A stretch of DNA of 48,014 nucleotides from Nanobdellota archaeon (GCA_022565615.1 JAIUMM010000010.1:1-48014); one strand, 5' to 3'; positions 13,101 through 22,900 are shown, numbered from the stretch's first letter. The notes: a model not told the origin generated them from the letters alone. A program made the numbers and translations.

Positions 13101-13238
13101 ACTAAATTGGAAATTAAAAGAAGTTCCTAGCACTTGATTTGACTCAGGAGCAGTAATTTCAACTTGAGGATCAGTTCCATCTACTAAAATTGTAATTGGT
13201 CTAAAATTAAAATTACTCAATGAATCTCTTGCATACAT
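1..13238 (-). CDS. C-terminal part of giant surface protein: Ig-like modules, membrane helix and HerA/FtsK-like ATPase (partial, runs off left edge)
   Basis: The frame is open from just after the TAG at 13245-13247 to base 1, at least 4,414 codons, and continues outside the window. The first ATG after the stop is at 13236-13238, but the codons before it already belong to the same Ig-like module, so an independent start is doubtful. In protein order I see about eight VDNTPP-type Ig-like units (to about 11000), Asn/Ser/Thr-rich beta modules with many N-glycosylation sequons, a propeller-like stretch near 4000-4700, a Gly/Pro linker at 2240-2320, the motif CGNNICEPGQNPFTCPQDC at 2049-2110, a membrane helix at 1147-1221, and an ATPase domain with Walker A GSTGSGKS (954-977) and Walker B CVFDE (585-599). 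No signal peptide lies at this piece's own N terminus. That, plus the shared frame and interrupted module, indicates it is the end of the gene starting at 33065. Cellular role unknown. Confidence 0.8.
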   Translation of the reverse strand, partial: MYARDSLSNFNFRPITILVDGTDPQVEITAPESNQVLGTSFNFQFSATDNIQVDEVLYCISDTSGCSPNITATGTGPNYNSGNIDLTGFDDGIYFINALARDLAGNEDDAVEVQFEVDNTPPQINLVSPPQMSIINGTAQIVVEIIDLNLNLGQISLENSAGVTTSYSQAGNEFTFTINTLSDLDDGENTFIIRAQDTASTPNLAQLNLDYIVNNNPPIIIEIIEPSANERLTGIFNMTARIIDEATSVVTANSKCQLSGVDFSMTEVVGEVDTFRCQIDSSLVPDSADATLTIFAQDESGNEAEQSISIYVDNTPPEATSITLSDIFTFAGKQLQITATDVTDPTFGSAGIAGCEAYYSSSSTLNLATAEMIGTLNTQCLGNIQVPLTAQHSEDKYIFILFEDQVGLTGNASIQIVVDNIDPVLTNLLFNGSITTYVNQNALIEFEVIAQDDDGLVTEIQRVYVSSRDSSSEVNLTRFGVTDIFRGVSTANNIGCPSDDICEVIVYAVDEAGNIGNISANITVDSTPPVIHDIILSDDYVQSPSTINITVLLEDNPINVELVEAENIELFYDGQNGIYYQWSGLVEVSDVAGNRNINVSVVDPAGNMNSDSTPIIFDNIDPILSDLTYSDLDNISNSRDSFTFTVEVLDENNFEEPGQLESVILYGDDINTNVVMTDIGSNLYQVVTRFTDIGFDLTQNGNRTFNVRATDRAGNFETISYDFILNNIPPNLTGAYYYDQVGLEQFTVASWLVNPPDILTPSLPDFPFFRAVQEFNFSWEVNASDNVIGIQRVFMTSSCSNDEVEFDTITNNITYSITTTPLDLDCQVEGPSPFQDHFFNITAVDRANNTFTREFPMTIIEDIPILFETTSNISQVEMNYGSVNLTINMTILSGLKEGADSVRVTLNSSDENIVYNMSISDFSIDGAQNYIGYITHMPSSSGFYNVTVWAVNIYDATNQRLDVDVFESIPTTQGRINATITNTSLVENVSIYNNVSRFVTVSLENIQDVSMRNTEIEVRVPTGILTNLTNNRFNCGLIRAGEICEIDVEIIITPNAQDGIKTINTFGRWDNPDDLTGGNIRRDVQLNVAPNLMYELSNITISNSTNLTFTKEELLGQFRVVNVGNIPLQNVEFNIQGISSSWFTFNPSNIGLINTSNSQVVEVLINATSRGFYIGEIVTDLSNSLCSIQDCENNISFDISVYEYINLERINPINATQEILRELSQFTLIHRIESNLTNSLGIENYPYEFTLTPINTTYNQSQEFNSSVSQIGGMVENLIDLRFDSPGIYEFRMDIESDLPNFRVALINQSIVNLTILGELTLSTLRTQNLGPISFYDTQEPYNTTFVSTLIDENMNPVVDGLVEFYSNATPSLSLEKIGECITNSSGECEFVFNPNVATLGNFTVISNATQQFFINSNQQQSIVEVEGDFDVVIINPNSITRYYRNETGTLEVVIQENGLEIDYSSDLDYLRWYYDGSIISDAQQRARVNTFNINSSIYERGNQNFSLELQFTSSGPYLFISTGAQIWDKVDLNSINTNTTVTQRNDSQIMLNASIISQVDSLGVENYTCSWYNRFNSVEFLINQTLTDSFGNCEVIIRVDNLYSVGENQFIVRIEEDSRFYEPIINELVQNITIIEELEVEIISPQENDIYYRGNSLELFANVSDVYTQNISTFSLWNISGPHFEDVIFTGIDLGVSNPFVYNIANNFTLGEYGVSLTSTKDNYISSNQTNFIEIRSYSRIQTIDSSLQTTLNRFENLEVSCLVIDQITSEELENYLVTFTLFSNNGTQLLSQVENTSNTGFAQSTFNLSNSTVFELGEYTLECSIQDMLSMYYESNGGNNDNNVSQIEFNLTELTNLNINLSNEVVYRDETENRAISENRNFSTIITPQLIAQTSFVENATLSLVYIDNLNFTSVLPQTIISTCTTNSSGQCEFEFNPNTSFERGVQQFRIISDKEFYNQTTLDFIISIFVPVEPIWRSPMNNIVIDFPNNELVDTMCEIIETDSGRFTLESTQNMFVQSRYPVFTPTLELRGNNETRVSSQNRTISVINEPQVSIPSNINIENNTIFISGNNSVSYNLENLRYQYDNLEFNITNISNMNYNVVLVNDLVTVLNISNPPVNQSINLSGIIFNQIQIETSSLSPNSSLNINELTLSRNQDIYSVILGDFEIFYSSQTIDSSMYGDMENLPLNLSQEDEFDVNYGLVNGWHVLGSNGTRSNFTVPLSGNSHSLEVISSLNQSEEFRVRFKVAGGSFSLDNFDVLGFFLNENSSQLNISLELFDGILSQTWNFGTYNNNLEPFNSLNGFREFQIELDNITTIDLSNIIYLDIIIENEGTNEVSTQVNLDNVYTLQNPISINGNSEFSWNAPRNGYYKVSCLIEDFEYYYTSENIDEVIIRLFDINDEDAQDDADLDLGEDEDRQDSNSAVTAFSVNIDEIDVFAIRNSVYEIDTLSIFNERLTSLELDVSVKLTHINSVNIEEELLNENLSLENYLFGFTTSNLGTLTNSTSLLLDSFTQEEIVFATSMLNSTIENQFVNYSQINSTQDIDNVTGVIEISVNGGGDKYIIPLNVRFIDYNFEFNSINSMPTISNANGGDEILVEYTSIINSSMYNLELSNNVEFYITNVQLYEELLPYELLNNKNSQLFGCTNSQDEFENVTQLFTTSCNLPLVPFNPITVELVGLLSISDLEFNSTKVVGSKVVNVSNIIEYQDIMPPRIHSTTVGIENGTINRTVISNISDNINVVNSIVYYGPALQVSRDIITQTIQINSNSLTTQNITIDVGSLESIIYNSKFGFEFIVEDLVIPVNITYEEVLENESISSNNYSQISISVENFELFKNSNLGLINSFINTNSINQSSNDEIYYVEVPLNSRFIDAGFRITGFNNSQIFRDINSISIINSDSNSIQFVVSDTQNLGVYLFNYSIQNQTFELLSFIENRVENLELDSIRNIISLNNLLFMRSNSASLEILSLNSNDYSSEIELLSSYLNPTLGRVFDVATLNSNYYLLTPNSDSIEVVEINTINGNINPIQVVDTVQPIRFISIFNESVVGFDIINREVIMFKNNITTGLLEFNSTIEFDENLNSTSISQIEVVNLFGEELIVIQDHIRGELIISNLTQDSLEVLGRIEIKSLLLNESFISNDRVRLRGFGITNIDNTTSIVVSTQDEVFMLEFENSTQISQLISSNDSNWNVVNFKEFGSFFPRNVLVDIGLDSREGPLLTIINAEILESQISNSSYRVGFENSLNRYIRRNCAVNYPEFRSYFDYSNKFVNLNMNNPILNTDLVETCIVPIRISFEGAGSVGVENLALRYNLNFTSRNIAPLVFDSVYNVGEIEVNINSSGNISLETNLEFRILDSHQSTQLIENSTQNYSGIISNLTQNGAHVAVIVANDSSGLRSIQSSSFEVGSLIELRSRFAQNNSQVRVNSTIQTSSGAQLEVDENTNTIKAITFEDEELNSIIISENTPYDLVFNVESLSTPTKTNVQIEYSEVIFNPEFNNATNISEVINPIQFVSVPLQSLNLPLDRIVLPRNLGDSSEFEGAFAAISVTTNVSSFSSVQLTFNYSDILTNDLNGYEYNLDNFIIMRCASDNASSCESQDWEKIESFENFAEIFRIRGISNSTSTFIVVEEDLDSTEDEVTPPTPPPSSGGGGGGGGGASSPAPPIEEEDSTVEEVQEDDETSVGQEDEDIDTGRDNETQIIDSTSAVCGNNICEPGQNPFTCPQDCYVVNYEVDIGVLDFVSIPRGDEVRAVITITSRQQEQIPLELSLNGGILEFTEFESINLTLNSFERVEIPVWIRIPQNAQTQSMSHRIVVKPQNYLEQELPGVLRILDNSDFIFNIDIDMSSNRIQRDESINALINLENEWVNNEEIIIRYSLTPFNVSTNELEALNQSFIEEIRTIMFTNPTSVNMTLRVQDLLENLLKDLELEINNSNVEGNSKLEVLNTYISNRGFVDALISRNASREDMLLNEGEYLLRVEAEYRGVVSSASTLVSIKNPFYKSTWFAVTLSILLLLLIAGVVGYGVYTYIAKKKATSRYIVPKLSDLPGRETDTILFNVGIVAGTKSRKAFIDSKDLNTHALVAGSTGSGKSVSASILVEEALNNKIPVVVFDPTSQWTGFLSALKDKNILEYYPKFGLSADSARSYRGLIFTPKTSDFELDFDEYLKPGEITVFNLAHLSTQDYDEATAKIIKSIFNKGWEESPDLKLLCVFDEVHRLLDPTCEGKGYGALTKGAREFRKWGIGLIMASQVSSDFKAAIGGNVLTEIQLNTKNLEDINKAEEKYGVEYAQRITRQGLGVAMVQNPKYNSGKPWFINFRPPLHNPHKLSDEDLDKYETFTTSLKKIKLIIKEMKSRGIDVNDYELDYNLANNKLKEGKFKMVQLYMEELENNLSLNSQYKSIKTKIEER
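1147..1221 (-). other. transmembrane helix of giant protein
   Basis: This is a hydrophobic run reading STWFAVTLSILLLLLIAG and on to VVGYGVYTYIA, followed directly by KKK. Positive residues on the ATPase side place the ATPase in the cytoplasm and the preceding ~10,600 residues outside. It is the only clear hydrophobic helix I noticed between the N-terminal signal and the ATPase. Confidence 0.8.
2049..2320 (-). other. Gly/Pro-rich linker and CGNNICEPGQ cysteine motif
   Basis: A PTPPPSSGGGGGGGGGA-type hinge and an acidic Glu/Asp-rich stretch precede CGNNICEPGQNPFTCPQDC. CGNGICEPGE-like four-cysteine motifs recur in extracellular proteins of DPANN archaea, usually close to a C-terminal membrane anchor, as here. 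The motif supports both the extracellular location and the lineage guess. Its biochemical role is unknown; disulfide formation or a calcium-loop-like fold are possibilities. Confidence 0.65.
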
Positions 13239-13960
13239 TCTATACTAAATATTACCTTCTTGTAATCCAACTTCAAATTCACAAATATATGTTGAACCTT
13301 CAATAATAACCTCACTTTCTTCACATTTAACAATTGGAGTTGCAATTGAATGCTTCTCTAACCATACTCCACCAATTGATGAACTTGGATCAAATGAAGC
13401 AGGTCCTGAATCTATAATTGAATTTGTTGAAATATTGATAATTTGTCCTGGGCTTGCAATTAAAGTTGTTGATGATAATGTCCCTATAGTCGGTGGTGTA
13501 TTATCAACTTGTAAAATAATAGAAGTTCCATCATTAATGTTTCCTGTAGAATCTCTTGCAAATATAGTATATGTTTGTGCTCCCTGAGTTTCTTGAACTT
13601 CATAAGTACAGTCTCCTACTACTGTTGAACCTGATGCTGAATTAATTCCTGAAACGTCACAATCTCCTCCTAAAGAATTAGAAGGATTAGTTCCTCTTGC
13701 AATCCAAATTCTATCTATAATATGATTATCACTTACACTCCAACTAAATTCTATTATTCCATCTTCAACTCCACATCCCAATAATAAACTACAATCATCT
13801 CCTGTAAATGGCGGATTTGAAGTAGTTAAATTTGGAATTAAGCCAACTGATTGAATTTCAGGAGGCTCAGTATCAACATTATAAGAAATATCTCCACAAC
13901 TAACTGGGGGTCCTGCAGTTTGTGAACTTCCATAATAGTTTCTTCCCCAATCTCTTGCAA
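11030..13960 (-). repeat. array of about ten Ig-like modules with VDNTPP signatures
   Basis: Signature segments occur about every 290-375 bases: VDTEPPEIQ (near 13870), VDNTPPTIG (13495), VDGTDPQVE (13175), VDNTPPQIN (12880), NNNPPIII (12590), VDNTPPEAT (12290), VDNIDPVLT (11970), VDSTPPVIH (11660), FDNIDPILS (11370) and LNNIPPNLT (11050). The units are about 100 residues, usually with an ARD-x-x-GN turn, as in bacterial/archaeal Ig-like surface repeats. The TAG at 13245 lies between the second and third signatures, inside a unit. Confidence 0.8.
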
Positions 13961-16900
13961 AAAATTCTGTAAATCCATCTTCATTTGCAACAATATTTAA
14001 ATTCCAAGTAAAACTATTTGTTGAACCTGAAGATGTTGCAATATTTCCTTGTGAATCATTACTAAATACAACTTCTAAAAATTCTTCTGAATTTGATGAA
14101 AATGATCTTCTAGGATGTTGAGTTTGAATAGTAATAGGAATTATATCTCCAACTGCAAACCAATCACTTCCACTAGGACCTGAAATTACATCACAAGTAC
14201 CAGGATTAATAGGAGTATCATCAAGTCTAGTTTTAAAATCAATTACTTCTGACTCAACTCCAAATTGGTTTTGTGCAAACATATAAACATCTAAATTATC
14301 ACTAGCAGCATTTTGAAAATTAACACACTCTAAAGCTCCAGGTTGACCTGCAACAAATAATCCTGGAGCAATTTCAAACATATTACCAGTCATTGAAGCA
14401 TCAGGGATTGTAAATAAACTAGTTGTAACTTCTGCTCCTGATCCATATCCAACATTAACTGATGGAACACAACAGTACCTATCACTTCCTGGATTTGATC
14501 CAGCTCCATCCCAATTAACAATATCTCTGGTTTCATAACATGTTGGATTACTAAGAGTTGGTGCTGCTTCTGGATCTCCAAACCCAGGACCAATACCTAA
14601 TGTCTCAGATACTAAAACAGTTTTATTAAATGTCTCTTCAATTGCAATTTTTCTAACTCCAGTATATGAACCACCTCTAGTATAATTTCCAATTTCACAT
14701 ACAAATGTGAATTCTTGAGGTAAATAACTAGTATCATTTCCAAAATAATACTCAAATGTTGCTCTTCTATTTGATTCATCAAATGAAGTAACCATCTCTG
14801 TTTCTAAACAAAAATCTCCCTCACATCTAAGAGTAATACTTCCATAATTATTAGGAACTCTATTATCATATGTTCTTGAAGGTTCACACTCAATTTCAAT
14901 AGTATTAGTTTCATTATCTACTTGAACTACACTTTGATCAGGAACTACCATTTCAACTTTCATAGGATGATGCCAAGCTGGTCTAGTATTATCAATATGA
15001 GTTCTAAAAGGTCTTCCATTATTATCAACACTTTGATTAAATCCTCTATGACCTCCTCTATCAAATACTTGATTATTTGGTCTAAATTGTGTAAGTAACA
15101 TATCATCAGCATAAAAATCTCCATATGCTTTAGCTCTAATTTCTCTATATCCACCATTTCTATAACTTAAATCATTTCCAAAGTGTCTATCAAGAACATC
15201 CCATTCAAATCCATAAATTCCACCAAATACTAATACTGATGCTTTATCAATTTCCTCATCTTGAACAATTGAATAATCTACATCAATTTCCAATTGAAGT
15301 GTTCTTGCTAAAGATTCTAATCTTGGATAGTTTGAAGTTGATATTGTCCAAATTTCATTGTTCCAATCGTTTTGAGTTACTAAATTCCAACTTGTTACAA
15401 GTCCATTAGTTGCAGTATTTGTAAATGTATTTATATTTTGAAGTTCTAATGTTGTTTTTCCTGTTGCTCCAAAATTATTATCTCCTGAACTTGTTGATAA
15501 AGTGTCTGTATTTACATTCCAAAATGAATTTGTAATTATTGAAGAACTACTACTTCCTACAAATCCTCCTTCACTTGATGAACCTGATACTTGACTAATT
15601 GAGTATGAAGAATCAATAGTTGACTCTTCTACTAATCCAATTAATCCTCCTACTCTTTGAGAACCTGATACATCTACATTTGAATGAACATTTCTAATTG
15701 AACCTGAATTTAATTCTCCAATTAATCCTCCTACATTATTATTACCTGTAACTTCTCCTTGTACATAAATATTTTGAATTAATCCAACTGAATTTAAACT
15801 TCCTCCTAAAATTCCAATTCCATTTTGAGATGATGAGATTTGAGCATTTTCAATTGCTACATTTCTAATAATAGTAGCTTGTGTTGTAGCACCAAATAAT
15901 CCTTGTGAGTTTTGATTCCTATTAATATATAAATTATCAATTGTAAATCCATTACCATTAAATTCTCCTTCAAATGGTTCACTTAAACTTCCAAGAGGAA
16001 TAAATCCTTCTCCTGAATTCCATGTAGTTGTTTGGGAACAATCAATATCACTTACTAATTTATAATTGTTAGATAGATTATTATTTATATTTTGAAGTCC
16101 TTCACAACTTCTTATGTACTCAAATCTCTTTGCTACTGAAGTTTCTTGTCCAATATTTACTTGAGGAGGAGTTTGAATAACTGATGTGAAAGTTGAAGTA
16201 GGCTGTTGGTATCTTACAAGAACAATTCCAGAACCTCCTTGTCCTGATTCTCCCCCTCTTGCTCCACCACCACCACCTCCTGTATTAATAAGACCGTCTT
16301 CCCCTTTTGTACTTCCATTTCCCCATATAGTTAAATTATTCCCATTTTCATTTTTATAAGCTCCTCTACCTCCTCCACCTATACCTCCTGCTCCATAAAA
16401 CTCAGGCCCTTCACCATTTTCTCCTCCTCCTCCACCACCTGCAAACCAAACATTAGTTCCTACAACTTCTCCAAATGAGAGTCCAAATCTATTTGAAAGT
16501 ATGTATGTAGTTCCACCAATTACTATCTGACTTAAACCATCTCCTCCCGAAAATCTTCCTCCATTAATCTCACCATTAGCAGGAGTAACTTGATTATTTC
16601 TTCCAACAGTACCTGCTCCTCCACCTCCTACTCCATAAACATTTGTATCTCCTAATGAGCCTACATTAGTTGCACCATCATTTCCAAACCCATACATTTG
16701 AGGTAAATTAATCCATTTGCCTCCATTAATAATTTCTCCATGATTATTATTTCCTGATAAATCTAAAATTTGTGTTCCATTTCCTTCATTAATCATCCAA
16801 TGTCCAACTAAATTTGATTTAGTATCACCAAACATAACATCTACAATTTCTTCTTGAGATAATGCTCTATCATAAATTTGAACATTTAAAATAAATCCTT

Positions 16901-19900
16901 TATGAGGCTTATGAGTTGCAGGTGATACTTGAGCAATTTCTGGTGAAAATCCTATTGTTAATGGTGCATCTGAAGTCAGAGGAGTACCATTAGTTTGAGT
17001 TTCTAATACAAATAAACCATTAACATAAATTTTTCTATTACTTCCCTCTTTAACTGCAGTAATATGTGCCCAACTATCTAATTGAACTCCTGACTCAGTT
17101 AAATTAGGCCTTACACTCATTTGATTAGTGCTAGTCCCACTACCGTTATATTGTTGAAATAGTAACATATTTTCTTCAACTCTATACCATAATCCGTAAT
17201 TTCTATGTGAACTATTACCTTTTCCTACAATTCTCACCCATTGACTTTCTTCAATATCTTCAATATAAACCCAAGTACTAATAGTTATATCTTCAGTAAT
17301 TGCTAACTCAGGTGAATGAGGAACTTCAATATAACTTTTAAGATTTCTGTCAAATTGAAAGAAGTTTTGTTTAGTACTTACAATTGGTTGTAATCCATAT
17401 CCTGCTAAACTAGGGGATGCTGTACTTCCACTTCCTATATAATGTCCTCCTCCTCCACTTCCTCCTGAACCAACTCCCTGTGGTCCATAACTTCCTCCTC
17501 CTCCTCCAAGGGCTACAATATTTCCAAAGTATGTACTTTGACCATCAACTCCTCTTGTTCTATCTGCTGCTACTAATGATTCAACTGATTCTCCTCCTTG
17601 ACCAACTCTAACATCAAATACTTGATTATTCTTAACTTCTAAATTTGGAACAAATACTAAACCTCCTGCACCTCCTCCTCCTCCTTTGTGTCTTTGCAAT
17701 GTTGCACCACCACTTCCTCCTCCTCCAACAAGTAATACATCAATTTCTTCAACTCCTCTTGGAACTCTAAATAAATTATATCCTTCATTTGTAAATTGTT
17801 CTACAACATATCCTCCTTGAACAATAGCAGGTCTAGTAGGTTCAATTGCAAACCATGAAGAATTACCTTCTGCATGTGAATCACACTCATTAGGAAATGT
17901 GTCAATTTCACATATTCTCATTCTAAATCCTTCTCTTGTGATATTAGTTGCTTCATCAAGTTCAGGTTCTTCACTTCCCCTATCAGTTTGTCTATGCGTA
18001 AATACTACTGGGATTGTGTTAAATGTTGAATTAAATGTTATATCTTCCCATACATCATTTTCTGTTACTTGTACTCCTCTTTCATTATAATGATAAAATG
18101 GATTAAAATCTCTATCAATTGCAATCCAACCCAGAGTTTCTTGAATATCTTCTCTACAATTATCTTGATTAGAAATATTTTGAGCACATAAACCTCCTGA
18201 AAACTGAGTAGCACTTACTCCATCTTCAGAAATTCTTCCTTTTGTTGGACTTTGAAAATTTTGACTTTGAATTGTTGTAAATACTAATGGGGGTTGAGTA
18301 AATGTCTCATTAAATGTTACAATTGAAGGAGTCTCTTGAAAACTTCCACTTGCTTCTACAACCCCTGCATCAATTCCTTGAATTTGATCAATATTGTCCT
18401 TATCAACAACTATAAATCCTACAACTTCTGGACTTCTTACAGCACTACATGCATCATTTGTTCCAAGTAATTGACAAACTCTAATCTCAGCTGAGTTAAA
18501 ATTAACATTTCTCACTTCAACAATTAAACCAGGATTACTTGAATCATGAACTGAATTTACCGCTCCAATTACAACAGGATTAATAAATGGTTGAGTAAAT
18601 TGAATAGTCTGCCACTGAGCACCTTGACTCACAATTGTCCCAACTTCATATCTAAAATCTCCTTCCCACAATTCATCTCCTACGATTTCACCATCATGTC
18701 CATTTCCAGATTTATCAAATACAGAAGTTCCTGAACTTTCATCAAATGTATACCAAGCAACTGGCTCTAAAAATTGTTTTCTTAAGTATAAATCTCTTAC
18801 TTCTTTATTATCTAAAACAATATCAAATATTTTAACTTCATCAATTAACCCTGTAAAATCACTTCCTAATCTCATCATATTATCAGGTCCATATGAACTT
18901 GCACTTGTTGAAATTAATCTAGAACTGCTTCCAACTAATTCTCCATTTACATAAAAATTGAAATAATATAAATCATCTTCATCGACTCTTTCATGAGTCA
19001 TCATTAAATGATACCATTTATTTTTGGAAACATTTGTAAAATAATCAATCACATTTCCACTTGACCATGAAGTTTGAATTCTATCTTCAAAAATTCTAAT
19101 TTGACCTTCATTTCTATTATTATCTGTAATTATTCTTCCTCCATTTAATTCATGAGGCATAACCCATATTGAATATGAAGAATCTTCATTAAAGTTATTA
19201 CTTGTACTTGGAGAAGTCCCTAAAAATATAGGATTTGGTGAACTAGGATTATAAAAATCTTCAAACTCTATTTCATTAGTACCATCAAATCTAAAGAAAG
19301 AAGGAGTTGTGTCTTGAGGAAGAGTTGAATATCTAGTATACCCTTCTCTAAATGCCCACACTGCTTCTTTAGTTTCATCAGTTCCACCCCAACAACTGAA
19401 TTGACATCTAAGAGCATCAGAAGGATTATTAAATCTATAACTTATTACATGTCTAGTGTGCCAATCTAACATTAAATTATCTGATGTTTGCCCACAAGAG
19501 TCAACAGTTTCACCTTCATTTGCAAAACCAATACTACTAACAGGAGTTGTTCTATATATAATCCTATTAGTTTTACCCATATTAATAGAAGTTCCCTGCT
19601 GAAATAAAGTTGCAGAAACATCACCTGATAACTGATAACAACTTTGATTGCTGGGAATATTATTTAATATTTCTCCCATACTTGTAGAAGTGAAATTTAA
19701 AATCCATTCATGTGGAGTATAACCATCAATCTCTCTTCCTGCAATACTTGAAGAAGTTTCTTGTTGTTCTATTAAATTTCCTAATGGGTCGTAATCTCTT
19801 ACTGTTTTTAACCATTGACCATGATTTGAACTTATGAAATAATTCCATGCTTCTACGTTTTTGTGAGAATTAAATTCCCCTGATTCTTCAAATGGAATTA

Positions 19901-22900
19901 CAACACTTGAATTTTGAGTTGCAAATAATTGTTTATCAGAGAGTGAATTTCCATCAGAACCAGGACCACCATAATTTTTCCAAATTAATGTCCATCCTCC
20001 TCCATCTGTTACCATATCACAATATACTTCAAATGGTTGTGACTGAGTTGGATTAATCCAATACACTCCTGATTGAGCAGATGGATTTAATGTTTTAATT
20101 TCTTTACAACTATATCCCGCATTATTTTCATTTAGTCCAAGAGTTACAAACTCATTTTGAGTACTACTTCCAACCCAATTTGCACCTAAAATTAATCCGT
20201 GATTATTATTTCCTGATGTGTCTAAAGTAGATTGTCCAGAACCTTCATTTAATCTCCAATGCCCTACATTACCTGAGAGTTGATTTGAATTGTACATCAC
20301 ATTTAAAATCTCTTGTTCAGATAAAACTCTATTATAAATCTGAACATCATCAATAAATCCATTGAAATAACCAGTTGGTGAACCTCCTCTTGTTCCAATT
20401 CTTAAAAATTCTAACTCTGTATCTAAAATTGGCTGATCATCAATAGTTCCAACCTCAATTCCATTTACATAATATGTTTTAGTATTAGAAATCTCATCAT
20501 ACGAAATTGTAAAATGAGTCCATTCTCTTAAATTATAATTTCCAACTGAATTCCTCGGATTACTCCAAGAATGTTCAGTAATCCCTTGTTCTCTTAAAGA
20601 AATACCAAATGCTTGATTGACTGAACTATTTCCATAATGTAAAATATGATTATATGTATCTGAACCAGTAATTGGTAAATCTTTATTAACAAAGGCCCAA
20701 GCTGATACTGTCCTACTAGAACTTCCTTGTGGAAGTCCATCTTGTGAACTCATCTCTACATAAGAAGAACCATCAAATTCTAAATATGTTGTTCTTGGAG
20801 GAGTATATCTTTCAAGTCCTGAACTCCACACATTATTTGTTTCTTCAACTATAATTTCTAAATCACTAAAAATAGCAGGAGGAGACTGGGAAAATGAAAC
20901 AACACCTCCACTAGATGGACTTATATCAACTTCATACTCTGAATGTAATTCTCCATCAACATAGAATTTTAATACTGAGTTGGAATACTCTAATTCAAAA
21001 ATATAAGCTTGTGTTACATCTAGATTAGCTCCTGATGCAACTGGTACAAACTCATTAGAATTTATGTTAATTCCACCACTTCCATTAAATACTCTAATCC
21101 CATTAGTATAAGCATCATTAGTTATTCCTGCAATCCACCACACATCATTACTTTCATCATAAATCATTAAACCTGAAAAATCATTATCATTAGTTCCTAA
21201 ATATCTACTTCTAACTAACATTGATGAACCTGTATAATTTAAAAGTGAAGGGTTAACATGAATAGTCATATCATTATTTGATGTTCCTGAAGTAATTCTA
21301 CAATTACTTGAATCAAATACAAATTGACTTGAGCCTCCTCTATCTCGATGAGTTGTATCAATATAATTTGAAGAACTATCATTACAAAAATCATCATACC
21401 AAATTGAATTAGTTAAACTAGTTCCTCTTTGAATAGTTCCATGATTTTCATTTCCTGAAGAATCAAATACAGTATTACCACTACCTTCTTTTAACTCCCA
21501 ACTACCAACTAAACCTGAAGTATCAGAAATATCTAAATTACTACTTAAATTAGAAATTTCATATTCATTTAATGTTCTATTGAATAACTCAAAATCAGAA
21601 ATAAAACCATTAAAAGGTCTTAATATTCTATGGGAATCACCAATTGTATGAGATTCTCTAAATGTACTTAAATTACCAAAATTTTCATTATGTATGTAAA
21701 CAACTTCTCCATCAATAAATAACTTTGTTTGATTAGTATCATTATTATATGTAAAAGCCACATGTGACCATTGATTTACTGGAGGTTTAATAGGTGCTAC
21801 AAATTGAAGTTCATTAAGTCTTAGTCTAAATCCAGCATTAGTAATTTCCCAGTGGGTTTGTCCTCCTTCTTCACTTCCATTCAATAATCCTGAAACTCCC
21901 CAAATTCCTGAAGTTTGACCTTGAATATCACCATTCCAGTATATCCAAGTATGAGCTGATATATGTTCAAAATTTCTATTTGGTTCAAAAAATTCAGTTG
22001 GTAGATAAACTCTATCATCTTTGAATCTCATCCCTCTTCCTAGTTGATTTGATGTTGCACCATAATATAAATAAATATTTTGAGTAACTCCTGCATCAAG
22101 TCTTACATCAACAAATATTTTTGTATACGTTGTATCACAAGCAACAATATCATGAGTTAAAATTCTATTATTCAAATCAGTTATTCTAATATCTTCACAA
22201 CTCTCACTCATTCTCCCTTGTGAAATCAATTCCTGAGTATCTAGTTGAATTTCAATCCATTTTCCGTCATACACAGAATTTGAAGGCCTTGAAATTTGAA
22301 CCTCTCTTCTAAAGTTAAATCCTTCAAGAACCCCACTTAAATCAACTTCTTCATTACTTAATGTCCCATCATTACTATAATACATAAATACAGTTTTCTC
22401 CTCTAAACTACTTAATTCAACATTAAATGTAACTGTAGATTCATTAGAATTACAATTAAATACTGTATGTTCTAAATCAATGTGATTTTCATCTACAATA
22501 GCTAAATCAAAACAAGTTTCATCTAACTTATTCTGAGAAATCAAATCGCTAGTATTAAGAGTTAAACTCACCCATCCATTAGTTACATTACTACTCAGTA
22601 ATTCATTAACTCTCATCTCAACTCTATATTCATAACCTTCTTTCCATTCTAGATTATCAATAATTGCTCCAATTAAATCCAAGTCAACAGGCTCAGTTAA
22701 TGTTTGAATAATATTTTGCCACTCTCTTGTATCCCTCCAAATATGTGCAATTTCAACAGAAATTCCATCTCCTACTGGATTTCCTAAATCATCTAATACC
22801 AGAACTTGAACAATATAATTTTCATCATCAGTATATACAATTCCTCCTTCAATAGGAGCTAAAATTTCAGTATATAGTAATCCCATAATTGTCACATTAA

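Noticed and set aside
11030-13960. Recent DNA-level tandem duplication
   Set aside because: The Ig-like modules share protein signatures, but their DNA is diverged and no long identical stretches were noticed, so they are old repeats.
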